In this document: in pieces, positions 8,536 through 16,321 of the stretch
Layout of the letters: each line of letters starts with the position of its first letter
Numbering within the stretch: the stretch's first letter is position 1
Translations under genes and position numbers: made by a program
The notes under the pieces: model-generated
The model's database searches: none
What the model was told of the DNA's origin: nothing
Seen by the model: only the letters and a program-made list of their open reading frames with translations
Assembly (NCBI GenBank): GCA_000720375.1
Contig: JOAA01000034.1
Coordinates: forward strand, 32,988 to 96,987
DNA: 64,000 bases
Origin: Rhodococcus rhodnii
GTDB taxonomy: Bacteria > Actinomycetota > Actinomycetes > Mycobacteriales > Pseudonocardiaceae
Direction of reading: 5' to 3'

Positions 8536-9477
8536 ATGCATCACGTGGTCGCTCTCGCCCAGCCGACGCAGTCGACCTTCGAACTCGGCTGCGCCACAGA
8601 AGTGTTCGGCATCCAACGGGACTGCCTGCCCCGGCACTACGAGTTCCGGATCTGCACCGAGAAACCCGGGCCGGTCCCGACGACCGCGGGCTACGACATG
8701 CTGGTCACCGAGGGACTGTCCGCATTGGACTCAGCGGATACTGTGCTCATTTCCAGTCGGCGGCCGATTGACGCACCGCTTTCGCCTGCGGTGGTGAAGG
8801 CGTTGAAACGCGCGCACAAACGTGGCTGCCGCCTGGTGTCGATCTGCACGGGCGCGTTCGCCCTGGCGCAGACCGGACTGCTCGACAACCGCCGTGCGAC
8901 AACGCACTGGGCTCGCACAGACCAGCTCCGTGCACGGTTTCCGAAGGTGCACGTCGATTCGGACGTGCTCTACATCGACCACGGAGACGTCGCCACCAGC
9001 GCCGGCGCGGGCGCCGGAATCGACCTGCTCCTGCATCTGGTCCGCAACGATCTCGGCGCCGCGCATTCCGTGCACATCGCTCGGCATATGGTGTTGCCGC
9101 CGCATCGCGAGGGCGGCCAGACGCAGTACGCGGCCGATGTGCCAGAGACGCAGCCCGACCAATCGCTCGGCCGCTTGCTCGACTGGGTGTCCGACCGGCT
9201 GCACGAACCGCTGAGTGTCGAGGACATGGCCGCGTACCTGCAAGTCTCGGCGCGCACGTTGGCCCGGCGCTTCGACGAGCAACTCGGTACCAGCCCTGGT
9301 CGCTGGCTGCTGGCCCAACGCATCACCGCGACCAGGGCACTGCTGGAGGAAACGGACTTGTCCGTCGAGGCGATCGCCCGCCGGGTCGGGCTGGCCTCGG
9401 CGACCAACCTGCGCAGGCGGTTCGTCGCCGCCGTGCGGACTACTCCTGCCGCTTACCGCCGCACGTTCAACTCTTGA
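8536..9477 (+). CDS. GlxA-family (DJ-1/PfpI plus AraC HTH) transcriptional regulator
   Basis: 313 residues. The N-terminal ~165 form a class-I amidotransferase-like DJ-1/PfpI domain with the nucleophile-elbow cysteine in SICTGAFALAQTG. The C-terminal ~100 carry two AraC-type helix-turn-helix units (SVEDMAAYLQVSARTLARRFDEQLG and SVEAIARRVGLASATNLRRRF). Such regulators sense nitrogenous or amino-acid-like compounds. The likely partner is the divergent cupin gene. The 3' end overlaps the convergent methyltransferase gene by 11 bases. Confidence 0.88.
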   Translation: MHHVVALAQPTQSTFELGCATEVFGIQRDCLPRHYEFRICTEKPGPVPTTAGYDMLVTEGLSALDSADTVLISSRRPIDAPLSPAVVKALKRAHKRGCRLVSICTGAFALAQTGLLDNRRATTHWARTDQLRARFPKVHVDSDVLYIDHGDVATSAGAGAGIDLLLHLVRNDLGAAHSVHIARHMVLPPHREGGQTQYAADVPETQPDQSLGRLLDWVSDRLHEPLSVEDMAAYLQVSARTLARRFDEQLGTSPGRWLLAQRITATRALLEETDLSVEAIARRVGLASATNLRRRFVAAVRTTPAAYRRTFNS

Positions 9478-10240
9478 TCGCCACCAGGACGTGGTCGTCG
9501 CCGACCTGCCAGAGTGGCGCCACGTGGTCGAATCCCGCGGCTCGCAAGGCGTCCGCCTGACCTGTGATGGTGAGGGTGTTCTCGTTGTGCGAGGCCGTCT
9601 TCAACTTGCGTTCGGTGCGCGCCTGCACAAGCGCCGACAACTCGGGGGAGCTGTTGGCGGCGTCCCACCACGCAGTCCAGTCCTCGTTGTCCTGGACGCC
9701 GACGCGGGCGGCTCGGCGGTGCCGGATGACCTCGGCCAGCTTGTCCAGCCGCTCGTCACCCACCTTGATGTGGTCGCCGTTGATGAAGACGCCGCCCGGC
9801 GCCATCAGGCCGGACAGTGTGCGATAGAGCGCCGCTAGTTGGTCGTTGTCCAGCCAGTGCAGCGCCGTGGTCGATACGGCGGCGTGGATCACCGGCGGCA
9901 CCTCGGCCAGCCACTCGCGGGCGCTCAGATCTGCGTCGACCCAGGTGATACCGGTGTAATGGGCGCGGGCAAGGCCAAGCAGGAGTGGATCGGAGTCGAT
10001 GCCGGTGATCGTGGCGTGGGGCAGGCGGTCACACAGTCGCGCTGCCAGGGACCCGGGCCCGCAGCCGAGGTCGATGATCACGGGCCCGGCCACGTCCTGC
10101 ACCGCTGTCTCCACGATGTCGCACAGCACCGTGAACCGCTCTTCGCGGTCGGCGACGTATCGCTCTTGCTGCGCGTCCCATCGGCGCAACCAGGCTTCGG
10201 CCGCATTACTGGTCACCTGGGTCATCATCCACCCCGTCAC
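9467..10240 (-). CDS. Class I SAM-dependent methyltransferase
   Basis: About 250 residues with a Rossmann methyltransferase core: motif I VIIDLGCGPGSLAARL, the acidic loop GIDSDPLLLGLA, and STTALHWLDNDQL at the post-II position, resembling trans-aconitate-methyltransferase-like families. The substrate is unknown. The N-terminus is ambiguous between GTG 10240 and ATG 10228/10225. The start region lies within an inverted repeat shared with the divergent CGNR gene. Confidence 0.8.
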   Translation of the reverse strand: MTGWMMTQVTSNAAEAWLRRWDAQQERYVADREERFTVLCDIVETAVQDVAGPVIIDLGCGPGSLAARLCDRLPHATITGIDSDPLLLGLARAHYTGITWVDADLSAREWLAEVPPVIHAAVSTTALHWLDNDQLAALYRTLSGLMAPGGVFINGDHIKVGDERLDKLAEVIRHRRAARVGVQDNEDWTAWWDAANSSPELSALVQARTERKLKTASHNENTLTITGQADALRAAGFDHVAPLWQVGDDHVLVAIKS

Positions 10241-10266
10241 TGTCGATACCCTGTTTGGCAGTGACG
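10235..10266. promoter_or_regulatory. Inverted repeat over a divergent start region
   Basis: CGTCACTG (10235-10242) and its exact reverse complement CAGTGACG (10259-10266) are separated by 16 bases. They flank a candidate -10 (TACCCT, 10247-10252) for the CGNR gene and overlap both possible start codons. This looks like an operator for one or both genes. Confidence 0.5.
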
Positions 10267-10836
10267 CTAGAGGACGAAGGGGTGACTGGTCAATTGAACT
10301 TTGACAGTCACACGAGCGACGTGGTCGCCGCCGCGGTCGAGGCGGTCAACGTGCTCACGCCCGGCCACGCACTTGGCCGTGACTACTCCGCCGAAGATCC
10401 CGACATCGGCGCACTGACCAGCGGATCCACCCCCAGCGAAAAGGACGTCGACGAGCTGCGGGGCTACGCGACCCGGCTGCGAGCGATCTTCGAGGCGGTC
10501 GAGGACGGCCAGATCGACGAAGCCTGCGTGGTGACCAACGCGCTGCTGGCCGACACCCAGGCGGTGCCCCGGCTGATCAAGCACGACGGCGAGCCGTGGC
10601 ACATGCACTTCCACGCGGGCTCGGCGAGCTGGGCGCGAGGCTGGGCGGCGTCGATGGCGACGGCGCTGGCGATCGTGCTCGGCAACCCCATGGCAGACCG
10701 GCTAGGCGTGTGCACGGCGACCGCGTGCGACCGGGTCTTCGTGGACGTGTCACGCAATGGCACGAAGCGGTTCTGCTCGACGGCGTGTCAGAACCGGATC
10801 AAGGCCGCGGCGTTCCGGGCGAGAAAGCAGGTTTGA
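10261..10836 (+). CDS. CGNR zinc-finger / ABATE-domain protein (second copy)
   Basis: 191 residues from GTG 10261. The ABATE-like region starts at LNFDSHTSDVV. The C-terminal finger reads CTATACDRVFVDVSRNGTKRFC then STACQNRIKAAAFRARKQ, with CQNR in place of CGNR. A GTG at 10282, preceded by AGGA, is a good alternative start because homologues begin near LNFDSH. It is a paralogue of the protein at 4256 and, like it, diverges from a small-molecule-modifying enzyme. Confidence 0.82.
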   Translation: MTLEDEGVTGQLNFDSHTSDVVAAAVEAVNVLTPGHALGRDYSAEDPDIGALTSGSTPSEKDVDELRGYATRLRAIFEAVEDGQIDEACVVTNALLADTQAVPRLIKHDGEPWHMHFHAGSASWARGWAASMATALAIVLGNPMADRLGVCTATACDRVFVDVSRNGTKRFCSTACQNRIKAAAFRARKQV

Positions 10837-10901
10837 TCCACATGACGTGCGGGGTATCTGGTCTGCCGAGTCCATGTGAGGCAGAAGGAGCGGGATAACA
10901 C

Positions 10902-11249
10902 GTGGTCGGTGAGCTGCTTGAGGTCAAACCACTGCGGGATGTGTCGGGTGCGCGGGTGCTGGGCCTTGCCGGGGAAGTCGATCTCAGTACGGCGCCAACC
11001 TTGGAGAAGGCCATCCTCGCCGCGCTGGCCGGGCTGGACGGCAAGAAGCTGGTCGTGGACATGGGCGGGGTGACGTTCCTCGCCTCAGCCGGGATGTCCG
11101 CGCTCATCGCGGGCCGGGAACGAGCCCTTGAGAAAGGCGTCGAGATGGTGATCGCGGCGACGCCGGACGGCGCTGCCTACCGCTCGCTGGAGATTGCGGG
11201 CCTGATCGAGGTGCTGTCGGTGCAGCAGGGGGTCGCCCCGCCAGTCTGA
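10902..11249 (+). CDS. STAS-domain anti-sigma factor antagonist
   Basis: 115 residues forming one STAS domain (RVLGLAGEVDLSTAPTLEKAI, then VVDMGGVTFLASAGMSALI). Such proteins relieve sigma-factor inhibition by binding RsbW-like kinases. Where SpoIIAA has Ser-Ser-Gly at the phosphorylation loop this has Ser-Ala-Gly, so the usual phospho-serine position is alanine. Start GTG 10902 has GAAGGAG upstream. A candidate kinase partner is encoded at 43612, but linkage is not shown. Confidence 0.85.
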   Translation: MVGELLEVKPLRDVSGARVLGLAGEVDLSTAPTLEKAILAALAGLDGKKLVVDMGGVTFLASAGMSALIAGRERALEKGVEMVIAATPDGAAYRSLEIAGLIEVLSVQQGVAPPV

Positions 11250-11282
11250 TGTGTCCCTTGTGGTCGGTGCCACCGCCAGGTG

Positions 11283-12017
11283 TCAATGCCGAAGCCACAG
11301 CCGGGGCTTCGGCGCGGGCATGACTGTCCACTGTGCACCGGTGACGAGGGCGCGCAGGCCGAGTGTCAGGTGCTCGGTGTGGATGTGGTCGCCGGTGGCG
11401 AGTGTGCGCCGGGTTGCCAGCGTTCGCAGGGCTGCGCCGAGTGAACCTCGGGTGTGCACGAATGTCGCCGTTCCGGATGTGAACGTGACGACGGCGTCCT
11501 GGTCTGGCGAGCACGCCGGGAACTCGTTGAAGCACACCGGTTCCGCGAGTTTCTCGGCGGACAGCGCGCCACGGGGAACGCCGGGCAGCCACGGGCCGGA
11601 TCTGATGTGCCGCACGCCCAACTTGGTGTACGACGGCAACATCACGCCACGGTGTCGCGCGAGGGCGCGCAGCGGGCCCGGCATGCTTGCCGCGTACAGG
11701 ATCGACTCCGCCGCCGCCCACCGGGGTTTGATCAGGTCGATCCGGCGCTGGAACTGCTCGTCGGGATCGATGAACGCCACTGTGCCGCCGGCGGCGACTG
11801 TGCCGAGGGCGAGCACGATCGCGTTCACTCCCGGGCGGATCGAGAACAGCATCCGGTCGCCGGCTTGGAATCCGTTGTCGCGCAGGCGTTGCGTCGTCGC
11901 GAGGACCCTCGCCAGCAGTTGGCCGTACGTGATCGTCGTCCGGCGTTCGGTGATGGCGGGGGAGGAGCGGTGCGTACGGGCCGCGTTGAGCACGTCCACG
12001 AGCAGATCAGCGGCCAC
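11283..12017 (-). pseudogene. AMP-binding (acyl-CoA synthetase-like) protein, C-terminal half missing
   Basis: 244 residues matching only the N-terminal part of the ANL adenylating family: ITYGQLLARV, AGDRMLFSIRPGVNAIVLALG, then the P-loop. The loop reads TFTSGTATFVHTRGSLGAAL; the usual Thr/Gly-x-Pro-Lys-Gly segment after TSGT is short by several residues. The frame stops soon after WTVMP, so the ATP-binding and hinge motifs of the second half are absent. It is probably a decayed gene. A hairpin at 11288-11313 lies across its last codons. Confidence 0.7.
11288..11313 (+). terminator. Hairpin terminator after the STAS gene
   Basis: A 9-bp perfect stem (11288-11296 with 11305-11313) lies about 40 bases past the STAS stop and overlaps the end of the truncated AMP-binding gene. 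Confidence 0.55.
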
Positions 12018-12062
12018 GCGGCCAGGCTAAGGTCAACGGCACCCTGGGCGCCTGGGTAGAAC

Positions 12063-12118
12063 TACTCGACTCGTGCGCACATCGGGGGATTCGGTAGCGG
12101 TCCGTGATTCGTCGAGTA
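12063..12118. promoter_or_regulatory. Inverted repeat upstream of the XRE gene
   Basis: TACTCGAC (12063-12070) and GTCGAGTA (12111-12118) are exact reverse complements. A -10-like TACATT overlaps the right arm (12117-12122). It may be an autoregulatory site of the downstream XRE protein. Confidence 0.4.
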
Positions 12119-12159
12119 CATTGGGCGTGTTGACCTTGATCACGGTTGGGGGTGAGCCG

Positions 12160-12540
12160 ATGCAACGACCGGAGTCCTGGCTTGCCGCGACAGTGAAGGC
12201 GTTGCTGGCCGAGAAGTATGGCGGGCGTATCCCGGGCGTACGGAAAATCTCCGCGGATATCGCCGCGGCCAACGACGGCGACACGATCTCGCATGGCCAC
12301 GTGCACAACATCCTCACCGGTGAGGCGGAAAACCTGACAGACCGGACAAGAGTTCTGCTCGCCCGGTTCTTCGGCAAGCAGCCGTCCTTTTTCCACCCGC
12401 CGCAGGAAGGCATCGAGCCGACCCCGGATTCGGTGCACGCCCTCGCCGCCCGGTTGGCCACCTTTGACCAGGCTCAGCTCGACGCGATCAGGACGGCTTT
12501 GGACATTGCCTCCGGCCAACGGCGATCCGAGGATCGTTAG
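12160..12540 (+). CDS. XRE-like helix-turn-helix regulator of an ImmA/MAB_1171c cassette
   Basis: A 126-residue DNA-binding protein. The HTH region runs through IPGVRKISADIAAANDGDTISHGHVHNILTGEAENLTDRTRVLLARFF, the pattern of actinobacterial XRE proteins that sit upstream of ImmA/IrrE-like genes. ATG 12160 is supported by GGGGGTGA upstream. It starts a three-gene unit (12160-14256) with an ImmA/IrrE-like and a membrane protein. Confidence 0.78.
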   Translation: MQRPESWLAATVKALLAEKYGGRIPGVRKISADIAAANDGDTISHGHVHNILTGEAENLTDRTRVLLARFFGKQPSFFHPPQEGIEPTPDSVHALAARLATFDQAQLDAIRTALDIASGQRRSEDR

Positions 12541-12598
12541 ACTGTTTGGGGGCTTTTACGGTGGTTCGAGTGATGCTCGGATGAGTCGGCGTTGTTCC

Positions 12599-13081
12599 AT
12601 GACCCATGAGACGGTGCAGGCTATGACGTGGAAACAGGCGCGTGCCGAGGCGGTCGAGCTGGCGGCGGAATTGCCACCACTACCGCGGCCGTGGCGGATC
12701 GAGGACCTTTGCACGGCCCTCGCGGCACAGCGCGGCCGGCCATTGCTGCTGCACGAGCTGGATTTGGCGGCGCTGCCGTTCGGCCTTTGGTATTTCGACG
12801 GCGAACGCGACCACATCATTTCCCGCGCGGGTGCGACGGGATACCACCGTGACCACATCGTCCTGCACGAGATCTGTCATATGCTCGCCGACCACAATGC
12901 CGCGCCGGCCGCGGCGGAAGGGCTGACCGACGTGATCGCGGCGGCGATGGCCAACCCGCACACGAACTCGCAGGAGGAACTCGCCGAGGCGTTCGCCACG
13001 GTCGTCCTCAAACAGGCGAGGAAACGCCCACCGGGTGGCGACTTCGAGCAACGGGCGTCGGCCGTGTTCGGCGCCGCCTGA
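12599..13081 (+). CDS. ImmA/IrrE-like metallopeptidase-type protein
   Basis: 160 residues. The zinc-peptidase motif is intact: HRDHIVLHEICHMLADH has HExxH with context, followed by an acidic region (EELAEAFATVVLK) that can supply the third ligand. ImmA/IrrE proteins cleave or inactivate XRE repressors under stress, fitting the gene just upstream. The start is uncertain (12599 or 12623). Its TGA overlaps the ATG of the next gene (13079-13083), so translation is coupled. Confidence 0.75.
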   Translation: MTHETVQAMTWKQARAEAVELAAELPPLPRPWRIEDLCTALAAQRGRPLLLHELDLAALPFGLWYFDGERDHIISRAGATGYHRDHIVLHEICHMLADHNAAPAAAEGLTDVIAAAMANPHTNSQEELAEAFATVVLKQARKRPPGGDFEQRASAVFGAA

Positions 13082-14256
13082 TGTTCGAGGACATCACCCG
13101 ATGGGTGATCCTGACCGTCGTATGGATCGTCGTGCTCGTCCGCACCCCGGCGATGGTCCGCGACCCTCAGCAACGACCGCTCTGGGTCGTGCTGGTGGTG
13201 ATCGCGCTCGGTGCCATCCCGATCCAGTCGTGGTTCGCCGTATGGATCGACGACCTCACCGGCGACCCCAAGTTCCATAACCTGTTCCGTGGCCTGTTCG
13301 CGGTCCTCGACGCGGCCGTGACGTGGCGTTTCGTCGTGCACATCGCGGGCCGCAAGGGCACGTGGTGGCATTCCTCGGGCGGGCGGTGGTTCCGCGCGGC
13401 GACAGCGTGGGCAGTCGGCATCGCGATCACCATTTGTTACTACGTCACCCCTGCCGCGGAACGGTTCCGGCCGTCACCGGACGGCCCGTTCGCGGTGTAC
13501 AACATCCTGATCTTCCTCTACCTGGGCGTATCGCTGGGCGCCGCGGCGTGGCAGATGTGGCGCCACCTGCCCGGCGTACGGGGCCGCACGTTGCGCGTCG
13601 GGCTGGCGCTCGTGGCGATCGGCAACCTGATGGAGGTGCCGTTCGCCGTGATCAGAGTGGGCGAGCGGCTGACGTGGTGGGCCTCGCCGGTGCTGACCGA
13701 CGTCGCGTTCTACGCGTCCACCGCGCGGTTCATCATGGTGCCGCTGGGCTGCGTGGTGGCCGCGTTCGAGCCGATGCGGACCGCGTTGTTGTACTACTAC
13801 CGGCGAATCCGGCTCTATTCGCTGTGGCGTTCGCTCAGGGCGGCGACGCCGGAAATCGCGCTGGCCGAACCGATGTCCCGATGGCAGGACATCCGCACGA
13901 TGGACAACGCGTGGGAACGGCTGCACCGGCGGATCATCGAAATTCGGGACAGCGCTTTTTACCTGTACGACACATGGTGCTGGCAGGAACTGGTCGACCA
14001 GGCCAAGAACGACGGCGAAAACGACCGCATCGGTGTCACCGCGCGTTGGCTCGAAGTTGCCAAACGGGAAAGTCTCGCCGGTTCACCGAAACGGTACCGG
14101 TCGCTCGACAAGGCATTCCTGCCCGCACTGGCCGCCGAAGAGTCCACTGTGCACGAAGAGACGCGATATCTGCTCCGCCTGCACCGCGCACTCGGATCCC
14201 CTGCGGTACAAGCCTTTGCTGTTTCGCTGCGACAGGATTCCGCAACCGGGCATTAG
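13081..14256 (+). CDS. MAB_1171c-family membrane protein
   Basis: 391 residues. About seven hydrophobic segments fill residues 1-235, followed by a ~150-residue cytoplasmic tail (YYYRRIRLYSLWRSLRAATPEIAL onward), the layout of the family called MAB_1171c putative transporter. It is co-translated with the ImmA/IrrE-like gene. The function is unproven. The XRE / metallopeptidase / membrane protein set is common in actinobacteria and may be a stress or defence switch. Confidence 0.75.
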   Translation: MFEDITRWVILTVVWIVVLVRTPAMVRDPQQRPLWVVLVVIALGAIPIQSWFAVWIDDLTGDPKFHNLFRGLFAVLDAAVTWRFVVHIAGRKGTWWHSSGGRWFRAATAWAVGIAITICYYVTPAAERFRPSPDGPFAVYNILIFLYLGVSLGAAAWQMWRHLPGVRGRTLRVGLALVAIGNLMEVPFAVIRVGERLTWWASPVLTDVAFYASTARFIMVPLGCVVAAFEPMRTALLYYYRRIRLYSLWRSLRAATPEIALAEPMSRWQDIRTMDNAWERLHRRIIEIRDSAFYLYDTWCWQELVDQAKNDGENDRIGVTARWLEVAKRESLAGSPKRYRSLDKAFLPALAAEESTVHEETRYLLRLHRALGSPAVQAFAVSLRQDSATGH

Positions 14257-14390
14257 CGTCTACTTGCCGTCCACCGTACTTGACGCGTGACTGTGGGCGT
14301 CGGTAGGGTCCGATGCGCGACGGCGCAGTTTCGGCTGATGGCCACCCGAGTGAAAAAGCCGGTTACCGGAAAACCCGACTGCGGTGTTTT

Positions 14391-14425
14391 CGCTCGGAGG
14401 CGCGCACTGGGGGTGCCTCCGAGCG
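14391..14425 (+). terminator. Terminator after the XRE/ImmA/MAB_1171c unit
   Basis: A perfect 11-bp stem (14391-14401 with 14415-14425) and 13-base loop lie in the gap before the next gene. Confidence 0.65.
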
Positions 14426-14475
14426 TGACGCCGCAACCGCGAAACGGGTGAATTCGCGGTCGCTTTTCGCTGCCG

Positions 14476-14504
14476 TTGAGGACAGCCCCGCCCGCGCGTA
14501 GCGT
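14476..14504 (+). promoter_or_regulatory. Promoter of the TPR protein gene
   Basis: TTGAGG (14476-14481), a 17-base spacer and TAGCGT (14499-14504). The start GTG 14513 follows eight bases later, with no Shine-Dalgarno, so the transcript is probably leaderless. Confidence 0.55.
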
Positions 14505-14512
14505 CACTGGAC

Positions 14513-15439
14513 GTGACCACGACCAGCTTTGACCACGCCGAGGCCGAGGTTCATCGCCTGATCAAGGACTACACCGGCATCCTGCCCCGGCCCAGGCTCG
14601 GCCAGCTCACCGAGGCGTCGACGATGCTCGACGATCAGCTCGCCCACGAGTCCCGGCAGGCCAAGGTGCGTGATCTGCACGCGCTGACCGGCCGTCTGGG
14701 CGTCCTGCTCGCGTACACCTACCAAGATCTCGGCCGCACCCGCGACGGTGCCCGACACGCGCATCTGGCCGGGCAGCACGCCGAGCTGGCGGGTCACGAT
14801 GAGCTACGAGTGCATGCGAAGACCGTCCACGCCAACATTCTCTTCTGGGACGAGCAGCCAACCGCGGCGCTGAACCTGGTCGAGCCGGAACTGCCGACCG
14901 CGCCGGCGGCAAGACAGGCCGGACTGCTGTACAACCAAGCGCGCGCTCTCGCGGCGATCGGCAACCGCGACGGCGCCCTTGAGGCGCTCACACGCGCGCA
15001 GGAGTACGTGGACCGCGCGCCCGCGGACTCGTTGTGGGGCGGGACGTCTTTCGAATGGCGCCCGGCATCGGGGCTGCTGCTGGCGGCATCGACACACGTG
15101 CGCCTAGGTAACGGGTCCGAGGCCGCGGACCTCGCCGAACAATGCCTGGTTGCCTACCAGTCGCGGCCACGCGGCGAGAAGCCCAGCAACGCGGACGTGC
15201 GGGCGTTGTTGGAGCTGACCGCCGCCCGGGTGCTCGCTGAGGACCTCGACGCGGCCGACGAAGCGCTCAGGGCTGTGGGCACGCTCGAGCCCGAGCGGCG
15301 CACCGAGAGGCTTGTCCGGCGAGTCGAGTTCGTGGCGCGCACGGTGGCCGCGTCACGCTTCGCCCGCACACCCGAAGCGCGCGGACTGCTGGAGCAGACT
15401 AGGGATTTCACTAGTCAAGCGCTGCGCCATTCGAGGTGA
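14513..15439 (+). CDS. TPR-repeat protein resembling the C-terminus of XRE/TPR regulators
   Basis: 308 residues, almost all helical with TPR-like pairs (GVLLAYTYQDLGRTRDGARHAHLAGQHAELAG; RQAGLLYNQARALAAIGNRDGALEALTRAQEYVD). This matches the sensor half of actinobacterial XRE regulators (NsdA or quorum-sensor type), but no HTH precedes it. It may act as a partner or decoy for a separate DNA-binding protein. The XRE protein at 12160 is a nearby candidate. Confidence 0.65.
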   Translation: MTTTSFDHAEAEVHRLIKDYTGILPRPRLGQLTEASTMLDDQLAHESRQAKVRDLHALTGRLGVLLAYTYQDLGRTRDGARHAHLAGQHAELAGHDELRVHAKTVHANILFWDEQPTAALNLVEPELPTAPAARQAGLLYNQARALAAIGNRDGALEALTRAQEYVDRAPADSLWGGTSFEWRPASGLLLAASTHVRLGNGSEAADLAEQCLVAYQSRPRGEKPSNADVRALLELTAARVLAEDLDAADEALRAVGTLEPERRTERLVRRVEFVARTVAASRFARTPEARGLLEQTRDFTSQALRHSR

Positions 15440-15759
15440 GGGTGAATATAAAAGGGTGTCGCGCTCAACCAGCCTGGGGGTTACCGGGAGCGCGACACTG
15501 ATGAAACGGTATCCCTGCGGAGGCGTTCTTGTCCACTCCCCAGCGATCACCTGTCCATCACAGTTTCCGAGGGACCCTTCTGACCAGTGCAAAGCGCTGG
15601 CAGAAAGTCGCCATCCCGGCCCATACGGGCACGAGGATGAAACGATTCGATGCCCTTCGGGGCAATGCGATCGATTGCCGGCGGGTGGCACGAGCGGAAA
15701 TGGATAGGTGCGGTGCCCAATGTGCCGGGTGCGTCCAACTGTGTCCTAAGCGAGGCGAT
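15440..15759. other. Gap without a recognised gene
   Basis: The stretch holds a terminator hairpin (15456-15498) and a small stem capped by a TTCG tetraloop near 15652-15665, which could end minus-strand transcripts from the PH-domain gene. Short open frames here show no family-like sequence. Confidence 0.4.
15456..15498 (+). terminator. Hairpin terminator after the TPR protein gene
   Basis: An 11-bp perfect stem (15456-15466 with 15488-15498) begins 17 bases after the TPR gene stop. Confidence 0.65.
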
Positions 15760-16251
15760 TCAACCGCGCTGCGCGGTTTGGATGACCGAAGCGATGTTCT
15801 GCGCGTCGGGGATCTGCACCAGTTGCATCCGCCGGTGGGTCGCGCCAGGCCCGCGAAACGTCACGGCCACCGCCTGCGCCAGTATGCTCGGCGGGCCGAA
15901 GCTGACAGTCCCCACACCGTCGGCGCGTTGCTGGATCACCGCCGGCGGCGGCAAGAAGCTGAGCGGGACCGCGTCGACGCCCTTGACGCTTTGGGTGAGC
16001 ACACGCTGGTTGGTCAGCACGTAGGTGACCGCGGTGGACCGCTTGCGGATCAGGAACAGCGCCGCGGGCAAGCAAGCCAGTAACGAGATCGCGGCCGGGG
16101 TGAAGATCCCGACGGCGATCGGAAAGCCGAGGCAGTAGAGCAAGAACAGGCAGGCGACGACGTCGACCCAGTCGATCGGGGCCTGACGAACGGGCCTACC
16201 CGTCCAGAGCACTTCTTCACCGTTGTGCAGGACGCCGACGCCGAGACTCAT
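15760..16251 (-). CDS. Membrane-anchored bacterial PH-domain protein
   Basis: 163 residues: a short lead with LWTGRPVR, two adjacent membrane helices (VVACLFLLYCLGFPIAVGIF; ISLLACLPAALFLI), then a PH-like beta domain with TAVTYVLTNQRVLTQS, the usual signature of this family. Its role in the envelope is unknown. It lies upstream of nothing on its strand except hairpins, and downstream of the MFS gene. Confidence 0.7.
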   Translation of the reverse strand: MSLGVGVLHNGEEVLWTGRPVRQAPIDWVDVVACLFLLYCLGFPIAVGIFTPAAISLLACLPAALFLIRKRSTAVTYVLTNQRVLTQSVKGVDAVPLSFLPPPAVIQQRADGVGTVSFGPPSILAQAVAVTFRGPGATHRRMQLVQIPDAQNIASVIQTAQRG

Positions 16252-16277
16252 GCCCGGACTATCGCACCTGCTGCGGC

Positions 16278-16300
16278 TGCCGCGTCGGCAGGCCGCGGCA
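16278..16300 (-). terminator. Hairpin after the MFS gene
   Basis: A 7-bp stem (16278-16284 with 16294-16300) lies between the MFS gene and the PH-domain gene, both on the minus strand. Confidence 0.4.
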
Positions 16301-16321
16301 TTCCACTGTGGAGCGTGGGGC

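Noticed and set aside
15353..15691. 112-codon minus-strand frame at 15353-15691
   Set aside because: It overlaps the TPR gene end and a terminator hairpin, and has no family-like sequence.
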